DNA of 64,000 bases from Flavobacterium aquidurense (lineage in GTDB: Bacteria; Bacteroidota; Bacteroidia; Flavobacteriales; Flavobacteriaceae): positions 186,001 to 250,000 of the forward strand of contig FNPS01000007.1 in the NCBI GenBank assembly GCA_900107365.1, written 5' to 3'. Below the pieces are notes generated by a model. That model saw only the letters and a program-made list of their open reading frames with translations. It ran no database searches and was not told the DNA's origin. This document shows positions 7,122 to 15,181 of the stretch, in pieces. A program made the translations under genes and the position numbers. Positions within the stretch are counted from its first letter, which is position 1, and every line of letters starts with the position of its first letter.

Positions 7122-7865
7122 ATGAAAAAAATATATTTTGCTTCTGATCAGCATTTTGGGGCTCCAACACCGGAGTCTAGTTTACCGCGTGAAAAGAAAT
7201 TTGTCGCATGGTTAGATGAGGTAAAGGAAGATGCAGAAGCTATTTTTTTATTGGGTGATTTGTTTGATTTTTGGTTCGAATACAAAACCGTTGTGCCAAA
7301 AGGTTTTGTGCGTATTTTAGGCAAACTGGCTGAGATTCGCGACAGCGGAATTCCGATTTACTTTTTCGTGGGAAACCATGATTTATGGATGGATGATTAT
7401 TTTGAAACGGAATTGAATATTCCGGTGTACCATGATAATAAGGAATTTACTTTTAACGGTCAAACCTTTTTAATTGGCCACGGCGACGGAAAAGGTCCTG
7501 GTGATAAAGGCTATAAACGAATGAAAAAAGTTTTTACAAATCCGTTTTCAAAATGGCTTTTTCGTTGGCTGCATCCTGATGTTGGCGTGAGTTTAGCACA
7601 ATATTTGTCAGTTAAAAACAAACTGATTTCGGGCGACGAAGATGTAAAATTTTTAGGAGAAGAAAACGAATGGCTGGTTTTATACGCCAAGCGCAAACTT
7701 GAAACCAAACATTATAATTACTTTATTTTCGGACATCGTCATTTACCTATGATTATTCCGGTTGGAGAAGAATCTAAATATGTGAATCTGGGCGACTGGA
7801 TTGGTTATTTTACTTATGGTGTTTTTGATGGCGAAACTTTCGAGTTGAAAAAGTTCGAAAAATAA
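7122..7865 (+). CDS. lpxH: UDP-2,3-diacylglucosamine diphosphatase
   Basis: A 247-residue calcineurin-like metallophosphoesterase. The two-metal motifs appear in order: SDQHFG (Asp9, His11), LLGDLFDFW (Asp46), FVGNHD (Asn85, His86), IGHGDG (about 114-119) and FGHRHLP (about 203-209). Together with the basic cap segment (KRMKKVFTNPFSKWLFRWLHPD) this is the LpxH pattern. It hydrolyses UDP-2,3-diacylglucosamine to lipid X and UMP at the inner membrane surface in lipid A synthesis. The conserved LxxDxHxG start and length fit the family. It is monocistronic by appearance: a repeat lies upstream, and a cytochrome gene converges on it with only 5 bp between the stops and no clear terminator. Confidence 0.88.
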   Translation: MKKIYFASDQHFGAPTPESSLPREKKFVAWLDEVKEDAEAIFLLGDLFDFWFEYKTVVPKGFVRILGKLAEIRDSGIPIYFFVGNHDLWMDDYFETELNIPVYHDNKEFTFNGQTFLIGHGDGKGPGDKGYKRMKKVFTNPFSKWLFRWLHPDVGVSLAQYLSVKNKLISGDEDVKFLGEENEWLVLYAKRKLETKHYNYFIFGHRHLPMIIPVGEESKYVNLGDWIGYFTYGVFDGETFELKKFEK

Positions 7866-7870
7866 TCTTT

Positions 7871-9079
7871 TTATTTCGCCGGATAGATTCCGATTTTGTG
7901 TGTTCGCAGAATATAATTCGATAATTGTTTGCTATCAGAAAGCTGAAATTTAATCGCACCAGATGATTTTTTCGGCATATGACATTCTACACAATTACTG
8001 GCCAATAAACTTCCAGACATTGTTTTAAGGGTTTTATCAGAATGTTTGATACCGCTTTGGTGGCAACTCATACAAATTTTAGAATAAGAAGCTAAGTTTT
8101 TTGAAGCATTTTCGTGTGGGTTATGACACGTAATGCAATCCATTTTTTCGCTGTTGATGAAACATTTGCTTTGTGCCATCAAACGAAATTGATTTCCGTG
8201 AACGTCAAACGTGGCTGTATCAGTTATACTTCTTGTACTTCTATAAAATTCTGAAAGATTATTTCCCGGTTTAAAATCAAAACGCGATTTCATTTTCATT
8301 CCGTCATTTCCTCCGTGACAAAGGGCACAGGCATCTAATCTTTGCTGTTTGTTTAAGGTTTTAAAACTGGTGATGCTGTTGGCCACTTTTACGTTTGGAT
8401 TTTTCAGGTGAAACTCAGCGTGTTTTTTGGCTGGCCCATGGCAACGTTCGCAATCAATTCCGTACACTATCGTTTTAGGGTCAATTACATCTTCAACGTC
8501 CATTGACATTACATTTTTCTCAGCAGAATTTTGTTCAACATTGCGACTGCTGGCATTTGAGGCATGGCAGGAATAGCAGTCTTTAACCACCATTCGGTCA
8601 AAATAAGGTTTGTCAGCAGGAAATCCCGGACTAGTGGCCCAGCCTTTTATAGAATGGTAATAAGAAATGGGTAATTCATACGTATTGCCGTCTCTCCAAT
8701 AAACAGAAGTCTGGGCATGTTTCGCTCCAAATACAATGTCAAAAGGATGTGCTTCAACTTCTTTTCCGTTTTTGTATAAAACCTGATAAAGACTGTCGTT
8801 GCGTTTTTCTATAGCTAGCTTGGTATTTTTGTCGTAGATGAAAGTATGATTTCCTTTGTCGAAATCTCCTAACACATTTCCTAAAAGTGCAGGAGCTGTT
8901 GCTCTAAAATGAGAGCTTTTGAGTGCCATATCATACTGTGTCTGATGGCATTGTATACAACTTTCGGAACCAGCATAATCGGTTCCGCGTGGATCAATAT
9001 ATTCATCAGATTTGTTTGTGCAGTTAGATAGAAAAACCGCTAAAACGGTAATGGCAAAAAGAATTCGTAATTTTTTCAT
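7871..9079 (-). CDS. Heptaheme cytochrome c lipoprotein
   Basis: A 402-residue exported protein with lipoprotein signal (lipobox LSNC, Cys20) and seven CxxCH haem c motifs: CIQCH, CYSCH, CERCH, CALCH, CITCH, CMSCH and CVECH. It resembles the cytochrome c-554/c-prime and multihaem families in which haems carry electrons across the periplasm. The spacing is uneven (one N-terminal haem, a 110-residue gap, three haems, then three close together). Two isolated HF/HP pairs may supply distal His ligands. No quinol dehydrogenase or terminal reductase is adjacent, so its partner is unknown. It is preceded by 83 bp without features and converges with lpxH. Family assignment to a multihaem lipoprotein is firm; the substrate is not known. 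Confidence 0.85.
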   Translation of the reverse strand: MKKLRILFAITVLAVFLSNCTNKSDEYIDPRGTDYAGSESCIQCHQTQYDMALKSSHFRATAPALLGNVLGDFDKGNHTFIYDKNTKLAIEKRNDSLYQVLYKNGKEVEAHPFDIVFGAKHAQTSVYWRDGNTYELPISYYHSIKGWATSPGFPADKPYFDRMVVKDCYSCHASNASSRNVEQNSAEKNVMSMDVEDVIDPKTIVYGIDCERCHGPAKKHAEFHLKNPNVKVANSITSFKTLNKQQRLDACALCHGGNDGMKMKSRFDFKPGNNLSEFYRSTRSITDTATFDVHGNQFRLMAQSKCFINSEKMDCITCHNPHENASKNLASYSKICMSCHQSGIKHSDKTLKTMSGSLLASNCVECHMPKKSSGAIKFQLSDSKQLSNYILRTHKIGIYPAK

Positions 9080-9162
9080 TGCCGTAAATATACTTTTTTT
9101 TGAAGAAAATCAAAATATATTTCAATTATGAAAAAATGTTGTTAAAATATTTAGAATGTTTC

Positions 9163-9519
9163 TTAATTCATCCCAACTCCGTAAACATATTCATCCAGTT
9201 CAATTCGGAATAAAGAGCCTTCAACCAAATCTTTTATCGATTTTAATTCTTTGACAGAAACGGCGAGGTCAATTTGTGCACAAGGTGTTTTGAGTAGAAA
9301 TTTATGACAGGAGTTTTTTAGTTCGCAAGCTTCGCAACAAGCATTTTCAATCATGCTGTCTTCGATTAAATCGCAGAAATAATTCAATTCCTGAACCGTA
9401 AAATAGAATCCGGTTTCTTTAAAAACCAATTGCACTTTGTCTGTAATGGTTTCGTTTTCCTTTTTCCAGTAAAAGGCAATTCCAAAATTGTTGTGGTATA
9501 ATTGTTCTATTTCTCTCAT
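9163..9519 (-). CDS. Cysteine-rich small protein, DUF6686-like
   Basis: A 118-residue cytosolic protein whose centre carries a tight cysteine cluster, CCEACELKNSCHKFLLKTPC (about residues 61-80), likely to bind a metal or iron-sulfur cluster. The flanks are ordinary alpha/beta sequence with no known catalytic motif. It resembles a small Flavobacteriia-wide family that I recall as DUF6686; this name is not certain. The gene stands alone on the minus strand. A perfect 21-bp palindrome (9540-9560) lies 21 bp before the start codon and could be an operator or part of the promoter. Confidence 0.55.
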   Translation of the reverse strand: MREIEQLYHNNFGIAFYWKKENETITDKVQLVFKETGFYFTVQELNYFCDLIEDSMIENACCEACELKNSCHKFLLKTPCAQIDLAVSVKELKSIKDLVEGSLFRIELDEYVYGVGMN

Positions 9520-9539
9520 TGCAATCCTTTATTTCAACA

Positions 9540-9560
9540 AATATAAATATTATTTATATT
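9540..9560. promoter_or_regulatory. Perfect palindrome upstream of the Cys-rich gene
   Basis: AATATAAATA (9540-9549), one spacer base, then TATTTATATT (9551-9560): 10-bp arms with perfect dyad symmetry, 21 bp before the start at 9519. It could be a transcription-factor site or simply AT-rich sequence; no regulator is linked. Confidence 0.35.
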
Positions 9561-9678
9561 AGTTCTAAATAGAAAATCATAAAATTTCGGAAAAATTATT
9601 CATCATATAAGCCATATAAGGCTATTTAAAAGTTTGATAAGTTATTTTCTTATATCAAAAATACAATTGATAATGAGT

Positions 9679-10593
9679 TTACTTATACCATTGTGCAATT
9701 TGAGATAAAAATTGATTTTGTTGATCAACAAATAAATAATGCGAGCAATTATCCAATAAAGCAAAATGTTTTTGGCCCGCTATACTTTTTATGGAACTGA
9801 TTTGGGCCGAAGAAAATATGCGATCTTCTTTTCCGTAAATAGCATAAATGGGAATACCTTCTGCCTTTATTTTTTTTAGACATGATCTCGTGTCTATATT
9901 GTTTTGCTTTTCATTTTTATAAAAAAGCAGGGGAGCGTTTTTGTTTCGAATATTCGTTTTGAAGAAATCACTCTTTTCATAATCACTATACAGTTTTTTT
10001 GAAGCTTTGGTTGGATTTGGCATTTTAAAATAATCGTTATCACTTGCCAGATCAAAACAATGTTTTCGATATCCTGCAGAATTTTTATCGAGCTTTTCTA
10101 CATAAAATACTTTATTAAGCGTTTTAGAATCGCCTTTGTGACTTATTTTTAAAGAGTTTAAAATATGATCGTAAGTTTCCTGTTGTGAAAATAAAGCTCC
10201 AGCGAGGATAAGGTTACTCACGTTTTGAGGATATTTCTCGGTATAAAGTGTGGCGACCAAGCCGCCAAAACTGTGTGCCAGAAGTATGGCTTTTTTTAGG
10301 TTGTATTTTTTATAAATTGTATTCAAATCAGCAAAAGCTTCTGCGTAGGTAATTTTAGCTTCAGGATCTGCAGATCTTCCTTCGCCTCTTCGGTCGTAAA
10401 TAATTACGTAAAATCCCAAATCAGCCAATTTTTGAGCTGTTGTACCTTCAAATAAAGTAGAATTTCCGCTTGGGCCTCCATGAATAAAAATCAGGGCTTT
10501 CTCTTTTTTGTTTCCATATGTTTTGATGTAGAGATTCTGCCCGTTTGCAAAAAGGGAAATGGTAAAAAAGAAAGCCAATAACAATTTGTTCAT
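9679..10593 (-). CDS. Secreted alpha/beta hydrolase (proline iminopeptidase-like)
   Basis: A 304-residue protein with a signal peptide (about 1-18, ISLFANGQ) and an alpha/beta-hydrolase fold. The oxyanion segment FIHGGPSGNST is at about 36-46, DRRGEGRS at about 67-74, and the nucleophile elbow LAHSFGG at about 105-111 (Ser about 108). The late acid/base pair is probably an Asp (YGKEDRIF, about 255) and a His (NCSHYLFVD, about 285). HGGPG-like and DxRGxGxS motifs are typical of peptidase family S33. It is the last gene of recJ-MFS-hydrolase: its ATG directly follows the MFS stop with no gap, so translation is likely coupled. The substrate is unknown. Confidence 0.78.
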   Translation of the reverse strand: MNKLLLAFFFTISLFANGQNLYIKTYGNKKEKALIFIHGGPSGNSTLFEGTTAQKLADLGFYVIIYDRRGEGRSADPEAKITYAEAFADLNTIYKKYNLKKAILLAHSFGGLVATLYTEKYPQNVSNLILAGALFSQQETYDHILNSLKISHKGDSKTLNKVFYVEKLDKNSAGYRKHCFDLASDNDYFKMPNPTKASKKLYSDYEKSDFFKTNIRNKNAPLLFYKNEKQNNIDTRSCLKKIKAEGIPIYAIYGKEDRIFSSAQISSIKSIAGQKHFALLDNCSHYLFVDQQNQFLSQIAQWYK

Positions 10594-11874
10594 TTACTCC
10601 ATATTTTGATGATCTTCCATATCTTTTCGGAGATCTAAATTTCTAAAAGTTGGGGATTGTATTCCAAAGCCTAAAACGGTCAATAACGTCATACTTCCTC
10701 CAAAAACTACTGACGTTACCGTTCCCATTAATTTAGCTGTTAAACCGCTTTCAAAAGCGCCTAATTCGTTAGATGAACCTACGAACATAGAGTTTACTGC
10801 AGCAACACGTCCGCGCATATGGTCCGGCGTTTTTAATTGTAAAATCGTCTGGCGAATTACTACTGAAATTCCGTCAGCAACTCCGCTTAAAAACAGCGCT
10901 ACAACAGAGAGCCAGAAAATAGTTGAAACTCCAAAAACAATAATACAAAGTCCGAAAATGAAAATAGCAATTAAAAGTTTCATTCCGGCTTTTTTATACA
11001 ATGGAACGTAAGCTGAAATTAGCATCGTAATAAAAGCACCAATTGCCGGCGCAGCTCTTAAAATACCAAAACCTTCCGGGCCCACTTTTAAAATATCCTG
11101 TGCAAAAACAGGCAATAAAGCAACGGCACCACCAAAAAGAACGGCAACCATATCAAGAGACAGAACTCCCAGGATAGTTTTATTATTAAATACGAATTTG
11201 ATTCCTTCTTTTAAACTTTCCATAACCGGTTCGCCAATCTTCGGATTCAAAATTGGTTTTTTCTCAATTTGGGTTAAAGCAATTAAAGCAGAAATAGAAA
11301 AGCCAACAACAAGACACATCGACCAGTGAACGCCAATCCAGTTGATTGAAAATCCTGCAACTGCAGGTCCTAAAACGGCACCAATCTGCCAAACCGAACT
11401 GCTCCAGGTAGCAGCATTTGGATACGCTTTTTTAGGTACAATTAATGATAAAAGAGAAAATATCGTTGGCCCTAAAAAGGCACGAACCAATCCTCCTAAA
11501 AATACTAAAAAGTAAATTGAATATAATATTATAGTGGGTGATGCATCGCCTACAACTTTTGGCCAGGTCAATAAAAATAACCCAAAACTAATGATTGTAA
11601 AACCTAAAATGCACCATACCAACATTCCTTTTTTCTCTCTTTGGTCGACAATATGTCCGGCAAACAAGGCCATCGAAACAGCTGGAATTACTTCCATCAA
11701 ACCAATAATTCCAAGTGAAAGCGGATTCTTAGTTATACTGTAAACTTCCCATTCAATAACAATAAATTGCATTGACCAGGCAAAAACCATTGCAAAGCGC
11801 AATAATAAAAACATATTAAATTCTCTAAAACGCAATGCCTGATACGGATCGTTTTTCTTTTCTTTATTTTTCAT
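10594..11874 (-). CDS. MFS transporter, DHA3/EntS-like
   Basis: A 426-residue inner-membrane protein with about 12 membrane segments. The cytoplasmic loop after helix 2 is GHIVDQREKKGML, the MFS motif-A region, and a second basic loop follows helix 8. The pattern FREFNMFLLLRF..FAWSMQFIVIEWEVY at the N-terminus is characteristic of the DHA3 group that includes the enterobactin exporter EntS and macrolide exporters. The cargo is unknown. The gene overlaps recJ by 11 bp at its start and abuts the hydrolase gene at its end, so the three form a tight operon. No siderophore genes are nearby, which argues against a specific EntS role. Confidence 0.8.
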   Translation of the reverse strand: MKNKEKKNDPYQALRFREFNMFLLLRFAMVFAWSMQFIVIEWEVYSITKNPLSLGIIGLMEVIPAVSMALFAGHIVDQREKKGMLVWCILGFTIISFGLFLLTWPKVVGDASPTIILYSIYFLVFLGGLVRAFLGPTIFSLLSLIVPKKAYPNAATWSSSVWQIGAVLGPAVAGFSINWIGVHWSMCLVVGFSISALIALTQIEKKPILNPKIGEPVMESLKEGIKFVFNNKTILGVLSLDMVAVLFGGAVALLPVFAQDILKVGPEGFGILRAAPAIGAFITMLISAYVPLYKKAGMKLLIAIFIFGLCIIVFGVSTIFWLSVVALFLSGVADGISVVIRQTILQLKTPDHMRGRVAAVNSMFVGSSNELGAFESGLTAKLMGTVTSVVFGGSMTLLTVLGFGIQSPTFRNLDLRKDMEDHQNME

Positions 11875-13564
11875 TTGTTCTGATATCTTTTAACATAAGT
11901 TGATTAGAAACGGTTCCGTTCCACTCGTTTTCAGCGATTGTATAAGCCAGCTGAAAAGTATTTTGATTTTTTGTGATATTCAATTTTTTTCCAAGCCCAA
12001 AGCCAATTGCAGCAATTCCTTCAGAGTTGAACTGTTTCGCGAAAAGCCTCAAATGTTCGTCTTCTGAACCCAGCGTTTTCGCGTAACCAGTATCTTTTAC
12101 CTCCGTAGTCATAAAAACTGGTGTCATATTCAGTGGACCAAAAGGTTCGAATTGTTTTAAAATCCGAATTAATTTTGGCGTGATATCTGAAAAATTAATT
12201 TCGGCATCAATTTCGATTTCCGGAGTTCGCATTTCGGGTAAAATGGTTTCCTCGACTTGTTTTTCGAAAGCGTCTTTAAAAGTCTTATAATTCTCTGCTT
12301 TTAAAGTCATTCCGGCGGCATACATATGGCCTCCAAATTGTTCCAAATGATGCGCGCAGGCATCCAAAGCATTATAAACATCAAATCCTTTTACCGATCT
12401 TGCCGATGCCGCATATTTGTCGCCGCTTTTAGTGAAAACCAAAGTCGGTCGATAGTAAGTTTCAATCAATCTTGAAGCAACAATTCCGATAACGCCTTTG
12501 TGCCAGTCTTCCTGAAAAACAACGGTTGAAAAACGTTCTTCTTCCTGATTTTCTATAATTTGCTGAAAAGCTTCTTTAGTAATTTTTTTATCTAAATCTT
12601 TTCGGTCAGCATTGTATTGTTCGATTTCTGAAGCAAATTGCTGCGCCTGATCAAAATCAAATTCGGTTAACAATTCCACTGCATGATTTCCGTGTTTGAT
12701 TCTTCCTGCCGCATTAATTCTCGGTGAAATAATAAAAACAACATCAGTAATGTCCAGAACTTTCTTTTTTACCTGATGCACCAAAGCTTTAATTCCCGGT
12801 CTCGGATCGCTGTTGATTACCTGCAATCCGAAGTAAGCCAAAACTCGGTTTTCACCCGTTATCGGAACAATATCGGCTGCAATCGCCGTAGCTACCAAAT
12901 CCAGATAGGGAACCAGATCTTCGATGGTTTCGTCTCGATTTTGACCTAAAGCCTGAATCAATTTAAAACCTACGCCACAACCGCACAATTCATCGTAAGG
13001 GTAGGAGCAGTCTTCTCTTTTCGGATCTAAAATAGCAACCGCATCCGGCAGCGTATTTCCGGGTCTGTGGTGATCGCAAATGATAAAGTCAATGTTTTTT
13101 TCTTTCGCGTAGGCGATATGATCAATGGATTTTATTCCACAATCGAGTGCAATAATTAGGGAGAATCCGTTATCATCTGCAAAGTCAATTCCTTTGAAGG
13201 AAATTCCGTAACCTTCGTCATAACGATCCGGAATATAAGTGGCAATGTTTGGATAATGTGATTTCAAATAAGAAGAAACCAAAGAAACAGCCGTTGTTCC
13301 ATCAACATCATAATCGCCGAAAACCAAAATATTTTCCTGATTTTCAATAGCCGATTCGATTCGGGCAACCGCTTTGTCCATATCTTTCATCAGATAAGGA
13401 TCATGAAGATGTTCTAATGAGGGGCGAAAGAAATTTTTGGCATCTTCAAAAGTTTCAATCCCACGCTGAATCAAAAGTGTTGCTACAAAATCTTCTACAT
13501 TTAAGGCCTGTGCCAAATGTTTGATTTTATCTTCAGAAGGTTTTGGTATTAATGTCCAACGCAT
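11864..13564 (-). CDS. recJ: Single-stranded-DNA-specific exonuclease RecJ
   Basis: A 566-residue DHH-family nuclease. Motif I VFGDYDVDGTTA (81-92), DCGIKS (141-146), the DHH motif CDHHRPG (163-169), a later Asp/His region (LDLVATAIAADIVP, about 218) and the DHHA1 domain with GGHMYAAGMTL (about 415-425) appear in order, followed by the OB-like C-terminal domain. RecJ degrades single-stranded DNA 5' to 3' in recombination and mismatch/base excision repair, using Mn or Mg. The length matches the bacterial family. It leads an operon with an MFS transporter (11-bp overlap). A repeat-rich 262-bp region lies upstream; no promoter consensus was found there. Confidence 0.95.
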   Translation of the reverse strand: MRWTLIPKPSEDKIKHLAQALNVEDFVATLLIQRGIETFEDAKNFFRPSLEHLHDPYLMKDMDKAVARIESAIENQENILVFGDYDVDGTTAVSLVSSYLKSHYPNIATYIPDRYDEGYGISFKGIDFADDNGFSLIIALDCGIKSIDHIAYAKEKNIDFIICDHHRPGNTLPDAVAILDPKREDCSYPYDELCGCGVGFKLIQALGQNRDETIEDLVPYLDLVATAIAADIVPITGENRVLAYFGLQVINSDPRPGIKALVHQVKKKVLDITDVVFIISPRINAAGRIKHGNHAVELLTEFDFDQAQQFASEIEQYNADRKDLDKKITKEAFQQIIENQEEERFSTVVFQEDWHKGVIGIVASRLIETYYRPTLVFTKSGDKYAASARSVKGFDVYNALDACAHHLEQFGGHMYAAGMTLKAENYKTFKDAFEKQVEETILPEMRTPEIEIDAEINFSDITPKLIRILKQFEPFGPLNMTPVFMTTEVKDTGYAKTLGSEDEHLRLFAKQFNSEGIAAIGFGLGKKLNITKNQNTFQLAYTIAENEWNGTVSNQLMLKDIRTNEK

Positions 13565-13639
13565 TTTTCTATTGTAGATTTTAGATATTAGATTTTAGAT
13601 TGAAGAAATCAAAAATCGTTTAATCTGATATTTATTTTT

Positions 13640-13715
13640 TTGCCACTACCGATAGCTATCGGGATAAAAGATTTAAAAGGATTTTTTAATCTGTGTTAAT
13701 CTTTTAATCTGTGGT
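13640..13715 (+). repeat. CCCGATAGCTATCGGG-type intergenic element, copy 1
   Basis: TGCCACT, then the palindrome ACCGATAGCTATCGGG, then ATAAAAGATTTAAAAGG and iterations of AATCTGTG ending CTGTGG. The same order is found inverted at 24560-24660. It lies in the 262-bp gap 13565-13826, upstream of recJ; no gene is visible there. Confidence 0.65.
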
Positions 13716-13732
13716 AAAACATTTGGTTTTTA

Positions 13733-13763
13733 CCTTTGTCAAAGTTTCAAACTTTGACAAAGG
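13733..13763. repeat. TTTGTCAAAGTTT inverted repeat, copy 1
   Basis: CCTTTGTCAAAGTTT (13733-13747), one base, then AAACTTTGACAAAGG (13749-13763): perfect 15-bp arms with a 1-base spacer. A related element is at 21545-21583 and a half copy near 45750. It may serve as a hairpin between divergent or convergent transcripts. Confidence 0.65.
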
Positions 13764-13826
13764 TTTTAGAATTTAGAATGAAGTAGATTTAAAAAAAATC
13801 TAAAATCTACACTCTAAAATCTAAAA

Positions 13827-14171
13827 TTATTTTTTCTCCAGCGCATTTCCTTCAAACTTAATTCCGTCCCAGCCTAAGTTGATGAAGTTTCTAATATTTT
13901 GGTGGTTTGTTCCGTTTGGATCTTTTAAAACTTCTTCGAAATAAAAAGCACCGAAACAAGCTAAAGTTTCTTCTTTGCTTAAGTTTTGCAATTTGGCAAA
14001 AGAAAATAATTTACAAGAACCTGAATTTTCCCCGGCTGCATTGTGCTGTGTTCCGTTTTGAAAAGCAGTTGGAGTAAAGTTGTAGTTTTCCTCAATTACT
14101 GCGATAGTTTCCGGGAATGTTATTTCGTTTGGAGTTTGTTTTACTTTTTCTAAAAAGGCTTGAATGCTCAT
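13827..14171 (-). CDS. HopJ-family protein
   Basis: A 114-residue soluble protein matching the small family named after the plant-pathogen effector HopJ: the N-terminal helix ..FLEKVKQTPNEITFPETIAVIEENYNFTPTAF, the middle GSCKLFSFAKLQNLSKEETLACFGAFY, and a C-terminal IRNFINLGWDGI. The family is widespread in free-living bacteria without type III secretion, so the effector name is a historical label and the function is unknown. It has no secretion signal and stands alone, flanked by repeats on both sides. The length is typical. Confidence 0.8.
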   Translation of the reverse strand: MSIQAFLEKVKQTPNEITFPETIAVIEENYNFTPTAFQNGTQHNAAGENSGSCKLFSFAKLQNLSKEETLACFGAFYFEEVLKDPNGTNHQNIRNFINLGWDGIKFEGNALEKK

Positions 14172-14233
14172 GATTATTAGGCTTTAATTTTTTGTTACAA
14201 ATTTAGAGGATTGAAGTAATTTTTCTGATCTGT

Positions 14234-14319
14234 TTTTTTAACCGCAAATTCCACAAATCTCCGCAAATTAATTTTTACATTCTTATTTGTGAAAATTTGT
14301 GGAATTTGCGGTTAAAAAA
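14234..14319. repeat. AACCGCAAATTCCACAAAT inverted repeat
   Basis: AACCGCAAATTCCACAAAT (14240-14258) and its exact inverse (14295-14313), extended by T-runs on the left and A-runs on the right. It lies between the HopJ gene and the rsmI stop and could act as a terminator for rsmI (minus strand). It belongs to the CGAATT/CAAATT word-iteration class seen also at 15086 and 43857. Confidence 0.65.
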
Positions 14320-14351
14320 CTTAATCCATGTTACTTTATAACGTTCATATT

Positions 14352-15071
14352 TTATTCGTCATCATCCTTAGAAAACTTACTTTTCTTAGGTTCTTTAATT
14401 ATTGTTTTTCCGGCAACCACCACAACGATTTCACCGCGTGGCGCTGTTTTTTCAAAATGTGTTAGAACTTCTCTCGCCGTTCCGCGGACATTTTCTTCGT
14501 GCATTTTTGATAATTCTCTTGAAACACAAACTTGTCTGTCTTCTCCAAAATGTTGAATAAATTCCGCCAAAGTCTTAACGAGTTTGTGTGGCGAAACGTA
14601 TAAAATCATCGTTCTTGTTTCGTCGGCTAAAGCCAAAAATCGCGTCTGGCGTCCTTTTTTGTCAGGCAGGAAACCTTCAAAAACAAATTTATCGTTTGGC
14701 AGTCCGCTGTTCACCAAAGCCGGAACAAAAGCGGTTGCACCAGGTAAACATTCTACTTCAATTTTATTTTCGACACAAGCACGCGTCAATAAAAATCCGG
14801 GATCAGAAATCGCCGGAGTTCCCGCATCTGAAATTAAAGCGATGGTTTCACCGGCTTTCAAACGTGCAATTAAGTTCTCGGTTGTTTTGTGCTCGTTGTG
14901 CATGTGATGGCTGTGCATGTGCGTGCCAATTTCAAAATGCTTTAACAGTTTTCCGCTCGTTCTGGTATCTTCGGCCAAAATCAAATCCACTTCTTTAAGA
15001 ATCCGAATGGCACGAAAAGTCATGTCTTCAAGATTGCCAATTGGCGTTGGAACGATATATAATTTAGACAT
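14352..15071 (-). CDS. rsmI: 16S rRNA (cytidine1402-2'-O)-methyltransferase
   Basis: A 239-residue SAM-dependent methyltransferase of the tetrapyrrole-methylase fold. The N-terminal LYIVPTPIGNLEDMTFRAI (3-21) is the family signature, followed by AEDTRTSGKLL (about 34-44), ISDAGTPAISDPG (about 79-91), LPGATAFVPAL (about 107) and the late CVSRELSKMHEE. RsmI methylates C1402 in the P site of 16S rRNA together with RsmH. The protein is shorter than E. coli RsmI (about 286) because it lacks the extra C-terminal domain, which is usual for Bacteroidota. The C-terminus is a lysine/aspartate-rich tail. It is monocistronic by context. Confidence 0.93.
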   Translation of the reverse strand: MSKLYIVPTPIGNLEDMTFRAIRILKEVDLILAEDTRTSGKLLKHFEIGTHMHSHHMHNEHKTTENLIARLKAGETIALISDAGTPAISDPGFLLTRACVENKIEVECLPGATAFVPALVNSGLPNDKFVFEGFLPDKKGRQTRFLALADETRTMILYVSPHKLVKTLAEFIQHFGEDRQVCVSRELSKMHEENVRGTAREVLTHFEKTAPRGEIVVVVAGKTIIKEPKKSKFSKDDDE

Positions 15072-15085
15072 ATTTTTTATATTAT

Positions 15086-15174
15086 AACACGAATTTCACG
15101 AATTTACACAGATTGCAAGTGCTTTTGAAAATTTCACAAAGAGAAATTCGTGTCAATTAGTGTAATTCGTGTTT
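15086..15174. repeat. AATTCGTGTT-type inverted repeat
   Basis: AACACGAATTTCACGAATT at 15086 onward is answered by AATTCGTGTCAATTAGTG..AATTCGTGTT ending at 15173, forming an imperfect stem between the rsmI start and the stop of the acidic-protein gene. Confidence 0.55.
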
Positions 15175-15181
15175 TGTTTTT

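Noticed and set aside
10594..11874. Siderophore exporter role (EntS) for the MFS protein
   Set aside because: Only the family pattern suggests it; no siderophore genes are present and the gene is in an operon with recJ and a hydrolase.
13827..14171. A type III secretion effector (HopJ name)
   Set aside because: The family is common in bacteria without type III secretion, and no secretion genes or eukaryote-like features are near; only the historical name suggests an effector.
14584..14998. Two overlapping frames (107 and 136 codons) antisense to rsmI
   Set aside because: They lie entirely within a strongly supported methyltransferase gene and have no family resemblance.
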